Assembly: GCF_014250475.1 (NCBI RefSeq)
Contig: NZ_CP060204.1
Span: forward strand, 2,059,001 to 2,123,000
DNA: 64,000 bases
Reading direction: 5' to 3'
Source of the DNA: Selenomonas timonae
Lineage (GTDB): Bacteria > Bacillota > Negativicutes > Selenomonadales > Selenomonadaceae
The translations under genes were made by a program, and so were the position numbers. Under the pieces are notes generated by a model, which did not search any database, was not told where the DNA came from, and was given only the letters and a program-made list of their open reading frames with translations. Of the stretch, positions 25,898 through 34,993 are shown piece by piece (position 1 is the stretch's first letter; every line of letters starts with the position of its first letter).

Positions 25898-26269
25898 TCA
25901 GTAGGCGCGGAAACGACAAAATGCGAAGCGGGACTCACGGACGGTCTCCCCCGCCTCGTTCACACGCTCGCTCACATGGCGCTCGCTGCACGCGGAGAGG
26001 ACAGGAGTGCCCGCTGCTTTCAGCAGATTGATAAGCGCATAGGTATAGGTGAACTCGCCCTGCACAAGAACAGCCGCAGGGCTGCGTGCGAGGATCACCC
26101 GCGCATTCTCCTCTGCCAGACGCCGCACGGCATCCTCATCCCAGTCGGCAGGAATCTGTGGGAAGGGGATATCCATTATAGTGCCATACTCCTCGGCTGC
26201 ACGCCGCTGCACCTCCTCCCAGCGGGCGGAGGGGTGGTTTGTATGGTTGATGAATTCATGCATTGCCAT
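25898..26269 (-). CDS. Small conserved protein of unknown function in the type III operon
   Basis: 123 residues (MAMHEFINHTNHPSARW...). Striking motifs are NHTNHPSARWEEVQ at the start, YGTIMDIPFPQI (31-39), VLVQGEFTYTYALINLLKAAG (68-87) and VLSACSERHV followed by a FAFCRFRAY C-terminus. The alternation of strands and helices suggests a Rossmann-like alpha/beta fold. It overlaps the CARF-HEPN gene by 14 bases and precedes cas6. Its place beside a cyclic-oligoadenylate effector suggests a nucleotide-binding accessory, perhaps a ring nuclease that switches the signal off, like the small Csx proteins. I cannot name its family with confidence. Confidence 0.7.
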   Translation of the reverse strand: MAMHEFINHTNHPSARWEEVQRRAAEEYGTIMDIPFPQIPADWDEDAVRRLAEENARVILARSPAAVLVQGEFTYTYALINLLKAAGTPVLSACSERHVSERVNEAGETVRESRFAFCRFRAY

Positions 26270-28058
26270 ATACCTCCCCTCCGCATGCGCGGCGAATATC
26301 CGCAAGCGCACTCCGCATCAGCGCGGTCAGCTCCTCTATGCCGGGGCGCCCCGTTTCTGCGCGCGCGTGGCTGGTGTGGTTGCGCTCGTCCTTGACGGCA
26401 AAATACTGCCGCAGGATACGCTCTGCCAGTGCATTGTCCCGCACGGTGAATCCACCCTCGCCCATTCTGCGGACAACGGGCATCCATGCGATGTCGGAAA
26501 AAATTTGGTCGAGATCCGTTTCCAGAGCGTTTTTCCCAAGGAATTTGCCAAGCTTCATAACGACGCTTCTGTTGTTCTGTGCCATCAGCGCGTCCCAGAC
26601 CTCGCTCTGCTCTGCGTTCCCCTGCCCCGTCTTGCTCTTCTTGGGGCGGCGCGCATTGATATAGGGCGTACGAACACGCCCCAAAAAAGCCTTGCCAATC
26701 GGCGTATCGCGCAGGGCAAGATTATCTTCTTCACGAAGCATCTGACTCAGCCACATAAAGACATCGCACATGCGCTGGGCATCACCAAGACGGAATTGCG
26801 GTGTGTTACGCATTGCTCCGTCAGCAAAGGCAAAGATTTCATCTGCTGTCGTCTCCGCGCGAAATGCGCACAGGAATTTCCGCCGGGCATCTCTCCATGC
26901 CGTCTGCACCTTGTGGAACTCCTCACTCGGAAGTTTTTCCCCTCGATATTCGTTGACGAGATAGAATCCGGCGTTTCGATGCATGGGATCCTTTTCAAGA
27001 CAGGCTAAAAAATTTTCCTGATACTCTGGTTTTAGGCGGAGGAAGCCGGAATCCACGAGCAGTTCCGGCACACGCTCGGTGAAGAAGGTAATCGACTGCT
27101 GCAGGAAGCCGCGATCAATGCACCACCCGATGAGGGCGATGTCGTCTACCTTCTCCGTGAGGATGGTGCTGTAATCTTCACGGATGCGCACAAGCATCTG
27201 CCGCATGAGATTGTCACTCTGCACCGCCTCTGCCGATATCGATGCTGAAGACTCATCGGAAAATGCCTCTATCCTGTGCCGAAGCTCGACAATCGCAGTG
27301 CGCAGTTCGCCATAATGGCAGAGTGTCAATTCCTCGGCAAATCCATGCATCGCTGCCAGCAGCCGCTCCAATGCGGGGCTCTTCTCCCGCGCGCGGAAAT
27401 AATCCCGCAGCACCGACACCTCGCCATGACGTACGAATTCCTCCGCGCCCGCAACGAGGTCGAAGAATGCATAGAGCGGCATGACCTCCTCGACACGATG
27501 CGCATGATAGTTCGAGTAGATCACCTTGCCGATGGCAATGCGCTCGTACTGCACGAGGCGCATGAGTGCAATGAGAATCATCGACGCATTGCGCAGCCCG
27601 CCCGTGCAGTCAACGTGGAGAACAATCTCCGCAGTCGGATCATCTCTTCTGACATTCTGTGCATACCGACGTACGGAGGAGGCAACCTCGATGAGGGTGT
27701 CCATATTCTCCTCGATCGGCGCCTGCTCGTCAAAGTCGATGGATTCCGCAATATCCTCCACATTGGGTACGACATCCGAGATCCGATGCAGGAAATAGCC
27801 GTAGTGCGTCCACCCACGCCCCTCCGCATCCTCGTATCCGACAATCGGCCCTGCGACCATCTGCGTCCGCACGAGGAAGAGATGCGACAAACTGTCCACC
27901 TGTGCATGTCCTCCGCATAGGAGGTAACGGACGGCGGACTCATTTGTCGTGTGGCAGTCCTTTTTCGCGCCGATGTTCTGATACTCCGCCACCGAAATGC
28001 CGCCCTCACGGCTGCGTTTGACATCGCTCAGAAAGCACAGCATAATGTCTTTTTTCAT
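26256..28058 (-). CDS. CARF-HEPN ribonuclease, Csx1/Csm6-like cyclic-oligoadenylate effector
   Basis: 600 residues from the ATG at 28058 (AGAGGGATC upstream). The N-terminal CARF domain (about 1-200) begins KKDIMLCFLSDVKR and has HVDCTGGLRNASMILIALMR (148-167), the strand-loop that binds cyclic oligoadenylate (DxTgG type). A long middle helical region follows. The C-terminal HEPN motif is RNHTSH (Arg559 to His564), the R-N-x3-H RNase site, intact. Such proteins degrade RNA non-specifically when Cas10 makes cyclic oligoadenylate. It is the first gene of the operon, with the promoter at 28143-28171. Confidence 0.87.
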   Translation of the reverse strand: MKKDIMLCFLSDVKRSREGGISVAEYQNIGAKKDCHTTNESAVRYLLCGGHAQVDSLSHLFLVRTQMVAGPIVGYEDAEGRGWTHYGYFLHRISDVVPNVEDIAESIDFDEQAPIEENMDTLIEVASSVRRYAQNVRRDDPTAEIVLHVDCTGGLRNASMILIALMRLVQYERIAIGKVIYSNYHAHRVEEVMPLYAFFDLVAGAEEFVRHGEVSVLRDYFRAREKSPALERLLAAMHGFAEELTLCHYGELRTAIVELRHRIEAFSDESSASISAEAVQSDNLMRQMLVRIREDYSTILTEKVDDIALIGWCIDRGFLQQSITFFTERVPELLVDSGFLRLKPEYQENFLACLEKDPMHRNAGFYLVNEYRGEKLPSEEFHKVQTAWRDARRKFLCAFRAETTADEIFAFADGAMRNTPQFRLGDAQRMCDVFMWLSQMLREEDNLALRDTPIGKAFLGRVRTPYINARRPKKSKTGQGNAEQSEVWDALMAQNNRSVVMKLGKFLGKNALETDLDQIFSDIAWMPVVRRMGEGGFTVRDNALAERILRQYFAVKDERNHTSHARAETGRPGIEELTALMRSALADIRRACGGEVYGNA

Positions 28059-28142
28059 ATGATCCCTCTTTCTCGTGCCGTATAAAGGTCTCCACATAGA
28101 TGTTTTATTTCATAAAATTTCGTCTCTCCTAAGCTGTCTCTT

Positions 28143-28171
28143 ATTTTATCGTTAATCATGTCTAAATACAA
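28143..28171 (-). promoter_or_regulatory. Promoter of the type III CRISPR operon
   Basis: TTGTAT (28166-28171) and TAAAAT (28143-28148) on the minus strand are spaced 17 bp. The leader before the CARF-HEPN ATG is about 75 bases and AT-rich. No other promoter is evident within the coupled genes downstream. Confidence 0.7.
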
Positions 28172-28238
28172 GTAGCATGAAGCGTGCAGATGATCTTTCA
28201 ACGCTTCTCCTCATCGGACGATTGCCGCAAAAAACGGA

Positions 28239-28267
28239 TTGCACAGGCGGGTTTCATACAGTAAAAT
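28239..28267 (+). promoter_or_regulatory. Promoter of the DUF4127 gene
   Basis: TTGCAC (28239-28244) and TAAAAT (28262-28267) are spaced 17 bp, 40 bases ahead of the ATG; a GGAAGGAGG ribosome site lies at about 28293. Confidence 0.7.
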
Positions 28268-28306
28268 GATGACGCAGGAACGTGAGGAACGGAAGGAGGA
28301 CGTGGC

Positions 28307-29995
28307 ATGAAGCAGGAACTATCCATCACCACTGTCTTCCTGATCGTCGCCCTGCTCCTCTTCCACTTCGTATTTCATCCGACGTATGCGAGAGAGTGGC
28401 TCGCCCTTTCCTCTGTTCCAATGAATGCAGGAGAGCGCCGCATCCTGCTCGTGCCGCTTGACTCGCGCCCGCCGTGCCGGGAGTTCGTTGTAAACGGCGG
28501 GAAGATTGTCGGATGGAATGTCATAACGCCGCCGACGGAGTATATGGACTACTATTCCATGGCGGGCGATACACGCGCGCTGAGAGACTGGCTTGCACGC
28601 GAGGCGGGCAATGCGGATGCCGTCATTCTCTCGGTCGATCAGCTCCTCTCGGGAGGACTCCTCGCGGCACGCGAGGCACATATCTCAGCAGAGGACATCA
28701 AACGTCTTGCGGACGATCTGCGTGCGCTGCACGCGGCGCACCCCGCCGTTCCCCTGCACGCGTTCTACATCCTGCCGCGCGCGATTCCGCAGGATGGGCT
28801 CGAGGGCTGGCGCGAGCGCCGTGCCCTCCTCTCCTATGCGAGCCTCCTTGGGCGTGCGGGTGAGGGATTGCCCGTCGATGCGGCGGAGATGGAGCGTCTG
28901 CGCGGTGAATTCCCCCCCGACTATCTGCAACGATATCTCGCACACTTCGATGAGAGTACGGCGCTCGCCACCATGCTCATCGACCTCACTGAGGAGGGCG
29001 TGCTCACGCGCCTCGTCCTCGGGCAGGACGACGGCGAGGAGTATTCAGTCGGCAATCTAAAAAAAGCAGAGCTTTCCGCCCTGCTCGCACAAAAAAACAT
29101 CACCCCCGATCGGGCGATGATCGTGCACGGCGCGGATGAGATTGCGCTCTCCATGCTCACGCGGATTGCCGTGGATGAACTGCGAGCAAGTGGCAAAGAT
29201 GCGCCGCGTATCTCCCTGCGCTATGCAGACGAAGCAATGGGGGGGATGGTCTTCCCCTTTATGGCGGTCTCGAACGACGCGACGGCGCGCGAGAAGATCA
29301 TCATGCTTGGTGCCGTGTGCGCAGAGGATACGGAAAACGATGATTTGACGCTCTACATCTCTGCGGGTGACAGCAACGCAGATACGCTCGGCACGCGCGC
29401 CCCTACTGCCGCTGCAATACGGGATATGATGGCGCGCGGAGTGCCCGTCGCGCTCGTCGATCTCTCCCGTCATTTTCACGCCGAGGAGACGCTGTTGCCC
29501 ATACTGATCGAAAAGAACGTGCCCGTGAACGCGCTCACGGCGTATGCGGGCTGGAACACGGCAAGTAACGCCATCGGCACGGCGCTCTCGGAGGCGCTGC
29601 TCTATCACTGTGCCATGCAGCGCGCAGCGAGTAACGAGGAGCGGGAGGCATACACGTACGCGAATCTCGCATTCCTCACGGGACGCATCGCCGAGGATGA
29701 GTTCTATCTCAAGGAAACAATCGACCGCGTCAACAACACGCTCCGCATTGCGGGCTATCGGAATACCGCCGACCTCGACCTCACGCACAACTGGCGCTGG
29801 GCGAACGACCTCCTTATGCACGACCTTGATCGCCGCATACGCAGCTATGAGAGTACAGCTGCATTCCGTGCACCATTTCAGCAGGGCAATATGCAGCTAC
29901 GCCTTGTGCGGAGCAATATCACGGCATACTACCCGTGGCCGCGAACCTTCGAGATACGGTTGGAAACGCAGCCGATAATCGAACTATACCAGTAA
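28307..29995 (+). CDS. DUF4127 family exported protein
   Basis: 562 residues. An N-terminal hydrophobic segment (about 7-27) acts as a signal or anchor. Family landmarks are RRILLVPLDSRPPCREFV, DAVILSVDQLLSGGLLAAR, an LGQDDGEEY-type region, MIVHGADEIALSMLTRI, and AYAGWNTASNAIGTALSEAL. The fold and conserved Asp/Ser/His residues hint at an envelope hydrolase, but no activity is established. It is monocistronic, with its own promoter and a shared terminator facing exbD. Confidence 0.82.
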   Translation: MKQELSITTVFLIVALLLFHFVFHPTYAREWLALSSVPMNAGERRILLVPLDSRPPCREFVVNGGKIVGWNVITPPTEYMDYYSMAGDTRALRDWLAREAGNADAVILSVDQLLSGGLLAAREAHISAEDIKRLADDLRALHAAHPAVPLHAFYILPRAIPQDGLEGWRERRALLSYASLLGRAGEGLPVDAAEMERLRGEFPPDYLQRYLAHFDESTALATMLIDLTEEGVLTRLVLGQDDGEEYSVGNLKKAELSALLAQKNITPDRAMIVHGADEIALSMLTRIAVDELRASGKDAPRISLRYADEAMGGMVFPFMAVSNDATAREKIIMLGAVCAEDTENDDLTLYISAGDSNADTLGTRAPTAAAIRDMMARGVPVALVDLSRHFHAEETLLPILIEKNVPVNALTAYAGWNTASNAIGTALSEALLYHCAMQRAASNEEREAYTYANLAFLTGRIAEDEFYLKETIDRVNNTLRIAGYRNTADLDLTHNWRWANDLLMHDLDRRIRSYESTAAFRAPFQQGNMQLRLVRSNITAYYPWPRTFEIRLETQPIIELYQ

Positions 29996-29998
29996 CGC

Positions 29999-30030
29999 AA
30001 AGAACGGAGCCCGACGGACTCCGTTCTTTC
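29999..30030. terminator. Bidirectional terminator between the DUF4127 gene and exbD
   Basis: AAAGAACGGAG and CTCCGTTCTTT form an 11-bp perfect stem with a 10-nt loop, flanked by T/A runs. Confidence 0.9.
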
Positions 30031-30043
30031 TGTTACACTGTAT

Positions 30044-30442
30044 TCACTGTGCCGCAAGCCCGAAGCGCGTAATGCCTTCCTTGCGGAATTTGTCCAGCAG
30101 CTCCATAACGCCGCTGTAGTTGATGTCCCCGTCCGCGCGCACAACGACGGCAAATCGCGGGTTCTTCTGACTCTCCGCACGCGCACGGCGCAGGAGGGTC
30201 GCCTCGTCGATCTGCTGATCCTCGAGCCAGAGCGAGCCATCCTTTCGCACGGTCACAAGATAGGTCACGTTGAGCTGTGTCTGCGCCGTCTGCGCCTTTG
30301 GCAGGTTCACATCGACCGTCTTCAGGTTCACCATGTAGAGCGTGCTCATAATGAAGAAGACGAGCAGAAAGAACATGATGTCGATCATGGGGATAATCAT
30401 GACCTCGGGCTTTTCAAACGCCCTTCTGTCGCGCAGCCTCAT
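30044..30442 (-). CDS. exbD: ExbD/TolR family biopolymer transport protein
   Basis: 132 residues with one N-terminal membrane helix (about 14-35, MIIPMIDIMFFLLVFFIM) holding the conserved channel Asp in PMIDIMFFLL. The periplasmic domain follows. Together with ExbB it forms the proton-driven motor that energises TonB or Tol functions. The start overlaps the exbB stop (ATGA). No tonB gene lies beside the pair. Confidence 0.92.
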   Translation of the reverse strand: MRLRDRRAFEKPEVMIIPMIDIMFFLLVFFIMSTLYMVNLKTVDVNLPKAQTAQTQLNVTYLVTVRKDGSLWLEDQQIDEATLLRRARAESQKNPRFAVVVRADGDINYSGVMELLDKFRKEGITRFGLAAQ

Positions 30443-31128
30443 GCCTCATCACCTTCCGCCGATTCTCCCGCATGCAGAGAGGTCTCGATCACGCCCTTGA
30501 CACCCGCTGCACGCGCAAGCTCGATGCGGCTGTTCTCGGCAGCGGAGAAGCACATCTCCATATCCGTGACGATGTTCTCGATGCGCTGTGAGAAATATGC
30601 GTGCACAGTGAGTGCGATGATGGCGACACAGAGCCCCATCGCCGTTGCGATCAGAGCCTCGCCGACACCGCCCGTGATGGCGCTCGGCTCGCCCGCCTCG
30701 ATATTGAACACGCTGAAGGTCGAGATCATGCCGCTGATCGTGCCGAGCAGTCCGAGGAGCGGCGCCATCGTGACAATCACGCTCAGATAGTACATGCGGT
30801 TGCGCAGCTTCGAGAGCGCAATGCCGGACTGAATCTCCATATAGGAAGTCATCTTGCGCGAGTTCTTGCTGTTCTTCGAGATCGCGCTGAACAGGATGTC
30901 CGCAATCGCGCCGCGATGCGTCTCGGTCAGCTGTGCTGCCTCCTTGAAGCGTCCGTTGGCAATATCCAGCATGAAGGCATGTGCAAACGCCCGCCCCGCA
31001 TCCATGCGTGCAAAATAGAACGCGCGCTCAATGCCAATAAAGACGACAAAGATCGATGCCGCGAGCAGGAAGTACATGACAATGCCGCCCTGCCGGAAAA
31101 AATCAATCCCCTGTGCAATAAAATCCAT
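30439..31128 (-). CDS. exbB: ExbB/TolQ/MotA family proton channel protein
   Basis: 229 residues from ATG 31128. Three membrane helices are visible: near the N-terminus (GGIVMYFLLAASIFVVFIGIE), about 115-140 (LSVIVTMAPLLGLLGTISGM, the family signature with Thr and Gly/Pro residues), and about 160-185 (GGVGEALIATAMGLCVAIIA). It is the stator partner of ExbD. It probably energises outer-membrane receptors such as the TonB-dependent receptor at the end of the window, though that link is inference. Confidence 0.92.
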   Translation of the reverse strand: MDFIAQGIDFFRQGGIVMYFLLAASIFVVFIGIERAFYFARMDAGRAFAHAFMLDIANGRFKEAAQLTETHRGAIADILFSAISKNSKNSRKMTSYMEIQSGIALSKLRNRMYYLSVIVTMAPLLGLLGTISGMISTFSVFNIEAGEPSAITGGVGEALIATAMGLCVAIIALTVHAYFSQRIENIVTDMEMCFSAAENSRIELARAAGVKGVIETSLHAGESAEGDEA

Positions 31129-31264
31129 CGTATAACCGTTCCTTTCCCAATAAACTACAATGACCCACCGCATCCCATGATAAGCGAGATTATTCTACTA
31201 CATATTTGTGCCTGCGTCAACGATAACAAATATCATTATATTATTCTGATTGTTGTCCGATACC

Positions 31265-31293
31265 TTGCAGACCTTGTGAAAAAATACTATAAT
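31265..31293 (+). promoter_or_regulatory. Promoter of the SbmA/YddA-like ABC protein cluster
   Basis: TTGCAG (31265-31270) and a perfect TATAAT (31288-31293) are spaced 17 bp. A GAAGGAGGATACAG ribosome site precedes the TTG start at 31327. Confidence 0.75.
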
Positions 31294-31326
31294 AAAGGCC
31301 GTTATCTCATCGAAGGAGGATACAGT

Positions 31327-33039
31327 TTGAAGTTCCCTCTCGCACGCGGCTTCTGGCAGCTGTTCAAAGGATATTGGAGTTCACCCGAAAAATGGAAGGC
31401 GCGCGGGCTGCTTATTTCGGTCATTGCGCTCAGCCTCATCATGGTCTATCTGCTCGTGCGGATCAACGACTGGTACCGCGTTTTCTACGACGCGCTGCAA
31501 GCGTATGACTGGGCATCGTTCTGGCCGCTTGTCGGCGAGTTCTCCGTGCTCGCATTCCTCTACATTGTGATCGCAGTCTATGCCGTCTATCTGAGGCAAA
31601 TGCTGACGATCAACTGGCGTACGTGGATGACGGAGCAGTATCTCACGCGCTGGATGTATGGGCAGGTCTACTACCGTCTGCAGGTGCTGCGCAGCGATAC
31701 AGACAACCCCGATCAGCGTATCAGCGAGGATATCAACCAATTCGTCACCCTGACGCTGACGCTGCTCGTCGGCATCCTCAAGCAGCTCGCGACACTCGGC
31801 GCATTCGCCGTTGTACTCTGGAACCTCTCGGGCGTCATCACCGTCCCCGTCGGCGGCACAGAGTTCACCGTCTACGGCTATATGTTCTGGCTATCCCTCC
31901 TCTACTCGGGACTCGGCACATACTTCGTCCACACCGTCGGAAAGAAGCTCATCCGTCTGAACTTCGATCAGCAGCGCTATGAGGCGGACTTCCGTTTCAG
32001 CATGATGCGCGTGCGCGAGAACAGCGAGAGCATCGCATTCTATCGCGGCGAGATGGCGGAGACGGTCGGCTTCAAGGAGCGGTTCGCCAACGTCATCAAG
32101 AACTACTGGGAACTCATGCGCCGCACGAAGCTGCTGAACTTCTACGTCAACGGCTACTCTCAGCTCGCAATCATCTTCCCACTCGTCATGGCTGCACCGC
32201 GCTACTATGCGGGCGAGATGGCGCTCGGCGGACTCATGCAGACGCTCTCGGCATTCGGACGCGTGCAGGATGCACTCTCCTTCTTCGTCGATTCCTACAG
32301 CTCCATCGCCGAGCTCGCCGCTGTGATTCAGCGACTCTCGGGCTTCACGGAGCATATGGAGAAGTCCGCACGGGTCACAAGCGACATTGTGCGCAGCGAG
32401 GGTAGCGACAAGGCGCTCGTGCTACAAGACCTCTCGATCGATCTGCCGGACGGCGCACCGCTTCTCTCCGCCTGCATCCTCTCTCTGCCCGCAGGCAGCC
32501 ACGTCCTCGTGACGGGTGCCTCGGGCGCGGGCAAGAGCACGCTGCTCCGTGCGCTCGCAGGCATCTGGCCGTACGGCAGCGGCAAAATTGAGCTGCCGCA
32601 GGGCGCAAAGAGGCTTTTCCTCCCGCAGCGTCCCTATCTCGTTCTCGGCTCTCTGCGCCGCGCGCTCTCCTATCCGCGCACGGCGGCGGCATCCGATGAC
32701 GAGATCGCACGCATTCTAACACTCGTAGGGATGGATCATTTCGCCGCACGTCTCGACGACGTGGACGATTGGAGCCGCATTCTCTCGCTTGGCGAGCAGC
32801 AGCGCCTTGCGTTTGCACGCATATTACTCATCCGCCCCGACTGGATTTTCCTCGACGAGGCGACATCTGCCCTCGACGAACCGCGCGAACGCGCATTGTA
32901 TGAACTGCTGCATCAGGAACTCCCCGCCGCGAGCATCATCAGCGTCGGGCATCGCTCGACTCTTTTTGTCCTTCATGACACGGAGCTCCACCTCAAAGAC
33001 CAATTGTATACCTATCAGGAGATCCCACATGAATCGTAG
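31327..33039 (+). CDS. SbmA/BacA/YddA-like ABC transporter (fused membrane and ATPase domains)
   Basis: 570 residues starting at TTG 31327, fixed by GGAGG eight bases upstream. The membrane half (about 1-330) is of the ABC_membrane_2 type (FWQLFKGYWSSPEKWKARG; NWRTWMTEQYLTRWM; NPDQRISEDINQFV). The ATPase half carries Walker A GASGAGKST (397-405), signature LSLGEQQR, Walker B WIFLDEATSALDE and a switch His in SVGHRSTL. Relatives import peptides or B12-like molecules, or export acyl compounds; the substrate here is unknown. It is the first of five same-strand genes with overlaps or short gaps. Confidence 0.88.
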   Translation: MKFPLARGFWQLFKGYWSSPEKWKARGLLISVIALSLIMVYLLVRINDWYRVFYDALQAYDWASFWPLVGEFSVLAFLYIVIAVYAVYLRQMLTINWRTWMTEQYLTRWMYGQVYYRLQVLRSDTDNPDQRISEDINQFVTLTLTLLVGILKQLATLGAFAVVLWNLSGVITVPVGGTEFTVYGYMFWLSLLYSGLGTYFVHTVGKKLIRLNFDQQRYEADFRFSMMRVRENSESIAFYRGEMAETVGFKERFANVIKNYWELMRRTKLLNFYVNGYSQLAIIFPLVMAAPRYYAGEMALGGLMQTLSAFGRVQDALSFFVDSYSSIAELAAVIQRLSGFTEHMEKSARVTSDIVRSEGSDKALVLQDLSIDLPDGAPLLSACILSLPAGSHVLVTGASGAGKSTLLRALAGIWPYGSGKIELPQGAKRLFLPQRPYLVLGSLRRALSYPRTAAASDDEIARILTLVGMDHFAARLDDVDDWSRILSLGEQQRLAFARILLIRPDWIFLDEATSALDEPRERALYELLHQELPAASIISVGHRSTLFVLHDTELHLKDQLYTYQEIPHES

Positions 33040-33883
33040 AGAATTCCTGCGCCGCCTCGCCCTCTTCGGCATCGGCGCCGCCGCACTCCCCTTCTTCCCC
33101 TCTGCTGTGGAGGCATCATGGTACATCCCGTCGGCACTGCCCGGCGTTACCGTGCGTCCGACGCATCTGCGGTTCGGCCCACTCGAGAACCGCTATGTCA
33201 CAGACTGTATCGTCGTTCATCATATCGGCATGGCAAACAATGATGATGTCTCGGCGGAGACCGTGCATCAATGGCATCTCAACAACGGATGGTCGGGCAT
33301 CGGCTATCATTTCATCATCCGCAAGGACGGCACGATCGAGGAGGGGCGTCCGCTCGGCACAATCGGCGCACACGTCTACGGCGAGAACCGCCATACGGTC
33401 GGCATCAACCTCGTCGGCAACTTTGAGAACGCCGTTCCCACGGAGGCTCAGAAGGCATCTGCTGCTCGACTGATCACGTCGCTCTGCACCGTCTATCAGC
33501 TTGACCCCATGTGGCAGAGCACGGTGAAGGGGCATCGCGATCTCAATGCAACCGCCTGCCCCGGCCGCCATCTCTACGCGCAGCTCCCCGACATTGTCCA
33601 ACAGGCACGCATCTTCTACGCCTCCGATGAACTGCAGACAACGCGTCTGCGCATTGCACAGCACGAACGTGAGGAACAGGAGGCGCAGCGCGCACGCATT
33701 CGTCAGCAGATGGAGGAGGCGCAACGGAGGAACGGCATGACGCGCCCCGCGCACCCGACACCGAGTACACCGAATCCGCCCGTACAGCCAGCGCCAGAGA
33801 AGCCTGCGCTAAAGCCCAATAAGCGCCCCGATCTCCCAAAACCGAATCCGCGTCCCGCGCAGCAGCGTCGCATTGCGACATAG
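33029..33883 (+). CDS. Tat-exported N-acetylmuramoyl-L-alanine amidase (PGRP/Amidase_2 type)
   Basis: 284 residues. The start ATG overlaps the ABC gene's end, with AGGAGATCCC upstream. The N-terminus MNRREFLRRLALFGIGAAAL is a twin-arginine signal. The amidase domain (about 40-200) has zinc ligands in DCIVVHHIGM and in GHRDLNATACPG, plus GYHFIIRKDGTIEEGRPLG and HTVGINLVGNFE. It should cut between muramic acid and the stem peptide in the periplasm. The C-terminal 80 residues are charged, then proline-rich (PTPSTPNPPVQPAPEKP), a probable wall-spanning linker. Confidence 0.88.
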   Translation: MNRREFLRRLALFGIGAAALPFFPSAVEASWYIPSALPGVTVRPTHLRFGPLENRYVTDCIVVHHIGMANNDDVSAETVHQWHLNNGWSGIGYHFIIRKDGTIEEGRPLGTIGAHVYGENRHTVGINLVGNFENAVPTEAQKASAARLITSLCTVYQLDPMWQSTVKGHRDLNATACPGRHLYAQLPDIVQQARIFYASDELQTTRLRIAQHEREEQEAQRARIRQQMEEAQRRNGMTRPAHPTPSTPNPPVQPAPEKPALKPNKRPDLPKPNPRPAQQRRIAT

Positions 33884-33908
33884 CATAGAATACTGGAGGT
33901 GAAGCGTC

Positions 33909-34256
33909 ATGGGATTCCACTACCGATTTTTCGACCGCGATCAGGAAAAGACCGATGAGATGGGCATTCCTCTGACGCGTGCCGATATTGATGCACGCGA
34001 ACGCTCGAAGGAACCGGAGCGCATCTTTTCGCGCGGCGAGCAGACCGGCATCGTCCTCTCCTCCGTGATCTTTGCCTACGGCTGGACGGAGGGCGATCTC
34101 TCCCTCGTCTTCTTCTGCCTCTCCTTTCTGATGTTCGAGCTCCGAAAGATTGTGCAGAGATTCTCCCGCAGTTATGGAAAGAGTATTGCAAACGCCATGC
34201 AGGGTTTCAGCATTGCTCTGATACTCGGCGCACTCGTTATGGTTCTTACAACCTAG
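33909..34256 (+). CDS. Small hypothetical membrane protein
   Basis: 115 residues. The first 45 are charged and soluble (MGFHYRFFDRDQEKTDEMG...). Two or three hydrophobic segments follow (about 46-75 and 95-113). I recognise no domain. The ribosome site is TGGAGGTGAAG. It sits 25 bases after the amidase gene and 11 before the DedA-like gene, so it belongs to the same transcript. Confidence 0.75.
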   Translation: MGFHYRFFDRDQEKTDEMGIPLTRADIDARERSKEPERIFSRGEQTGIVLSSVIFAYGWTEGDLSLVFFCLSFLMFELRKIVQRFSRSYGKSIANAMQGFSIALILGALVMVLTT

Positions 34257-34267
34257 GAGGCATCTAC

Positions 34268-34993
34268 GTGAAACAACAGATGGGCATGGGTGTCCTGAAG
34301 GTCGGCGCAGCGCTTGCGATCGTCCTGCTCTTCGTCATTATCCACCTCATCGCGCCGGAGTTCCTGCCTGAACTCTTCGCCCTGCTCGCGAGCGGCGACA
34401 TCCCCGCGACGGTGGAGTACATCCGCTCGTTCGGCGAGGGGGCGATTGTCTTCGCCTTCCTCCTCACCCTCTTTACGAATGCACTCGGCTTCCCGCCCGC
34501 CGTCATCTTCTCGACGGCGAACGTCATCCTCTTCGGCATTGTCCCCGGCATCATCCTATCCTGCGTGGCAGAGACGGTCGGCGTGACGATCGCCTTTGTC
34601 CTTATGCGCTTCTACTTCCGTGAGGCGGCGGAAAAGGCGATCGCCAAGAGCGCCTTCCTTGCGAAGATCGACCAGTACAGCGGCAGCAAGGGCTTCATCA
34701 TCATGCTGATCGGGCGCATGGTGCCCTACCTTCCCTCCGCTGTCATGAACGCTGTCGGCGCGCTCTCCTCCATCCGCTTCCGCGACTATGTACTCGCCTC
34801 GCTCGTCGGCAAATTTCCCTCGACGGGCATCGAAGCGATCATCGGGCACGACCTCATCATGCAGCAGGAGGACAATACGCGCCTCATCATCGTCGTGATC
34901 TGCGCCGGTATTCTGATCTACGGGGCAATACGCTACGAAAAGCACATGATGCGCGCCGAAGCCGTCGTGCGGGATACGGAGAAAAAAGAATGA
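34268..34993 (+). CDS. TVP38/DedA (VTT-domain) family membrane protein
   Basis: 241 residues, starting at GTG with AGGAGGC upstream. It has about five membrane segments and the VTT pattern: FTNALGFPPAVIFSTANVILFG, then SCVAETVGVTIAFVLMRFYF, and the re-entrant IMLIGRMVPYLPSAVMNAVGA. Members act as lipid scramblases or undecaprenyl-phosphate flippases; which applies here is not known. The start of the next gene overlaps its stop (ATGA). Confidence 0.85.
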   Translation: MKQQMGMGVLKVGAALAIVLLFVIIHLIAPEFLPELFALLASGDIPATVEYIRSFGEGAIVFAFLLTLFTNALGFPPAVIFSTANVILFGIVPGIILSCVAETVGVTIAFVLMRFYFREAAEKAIAKSAFLAKIDQYSGSKGFIIMLIGRMVPYLPSAVMNAVGALSSIRFRDYVLASLVGKFPSTGIEAIIGHDLIMQQEDNTRLIIVVICAGILIYGAIRYEKHMMRAEAVVRDTEKKE

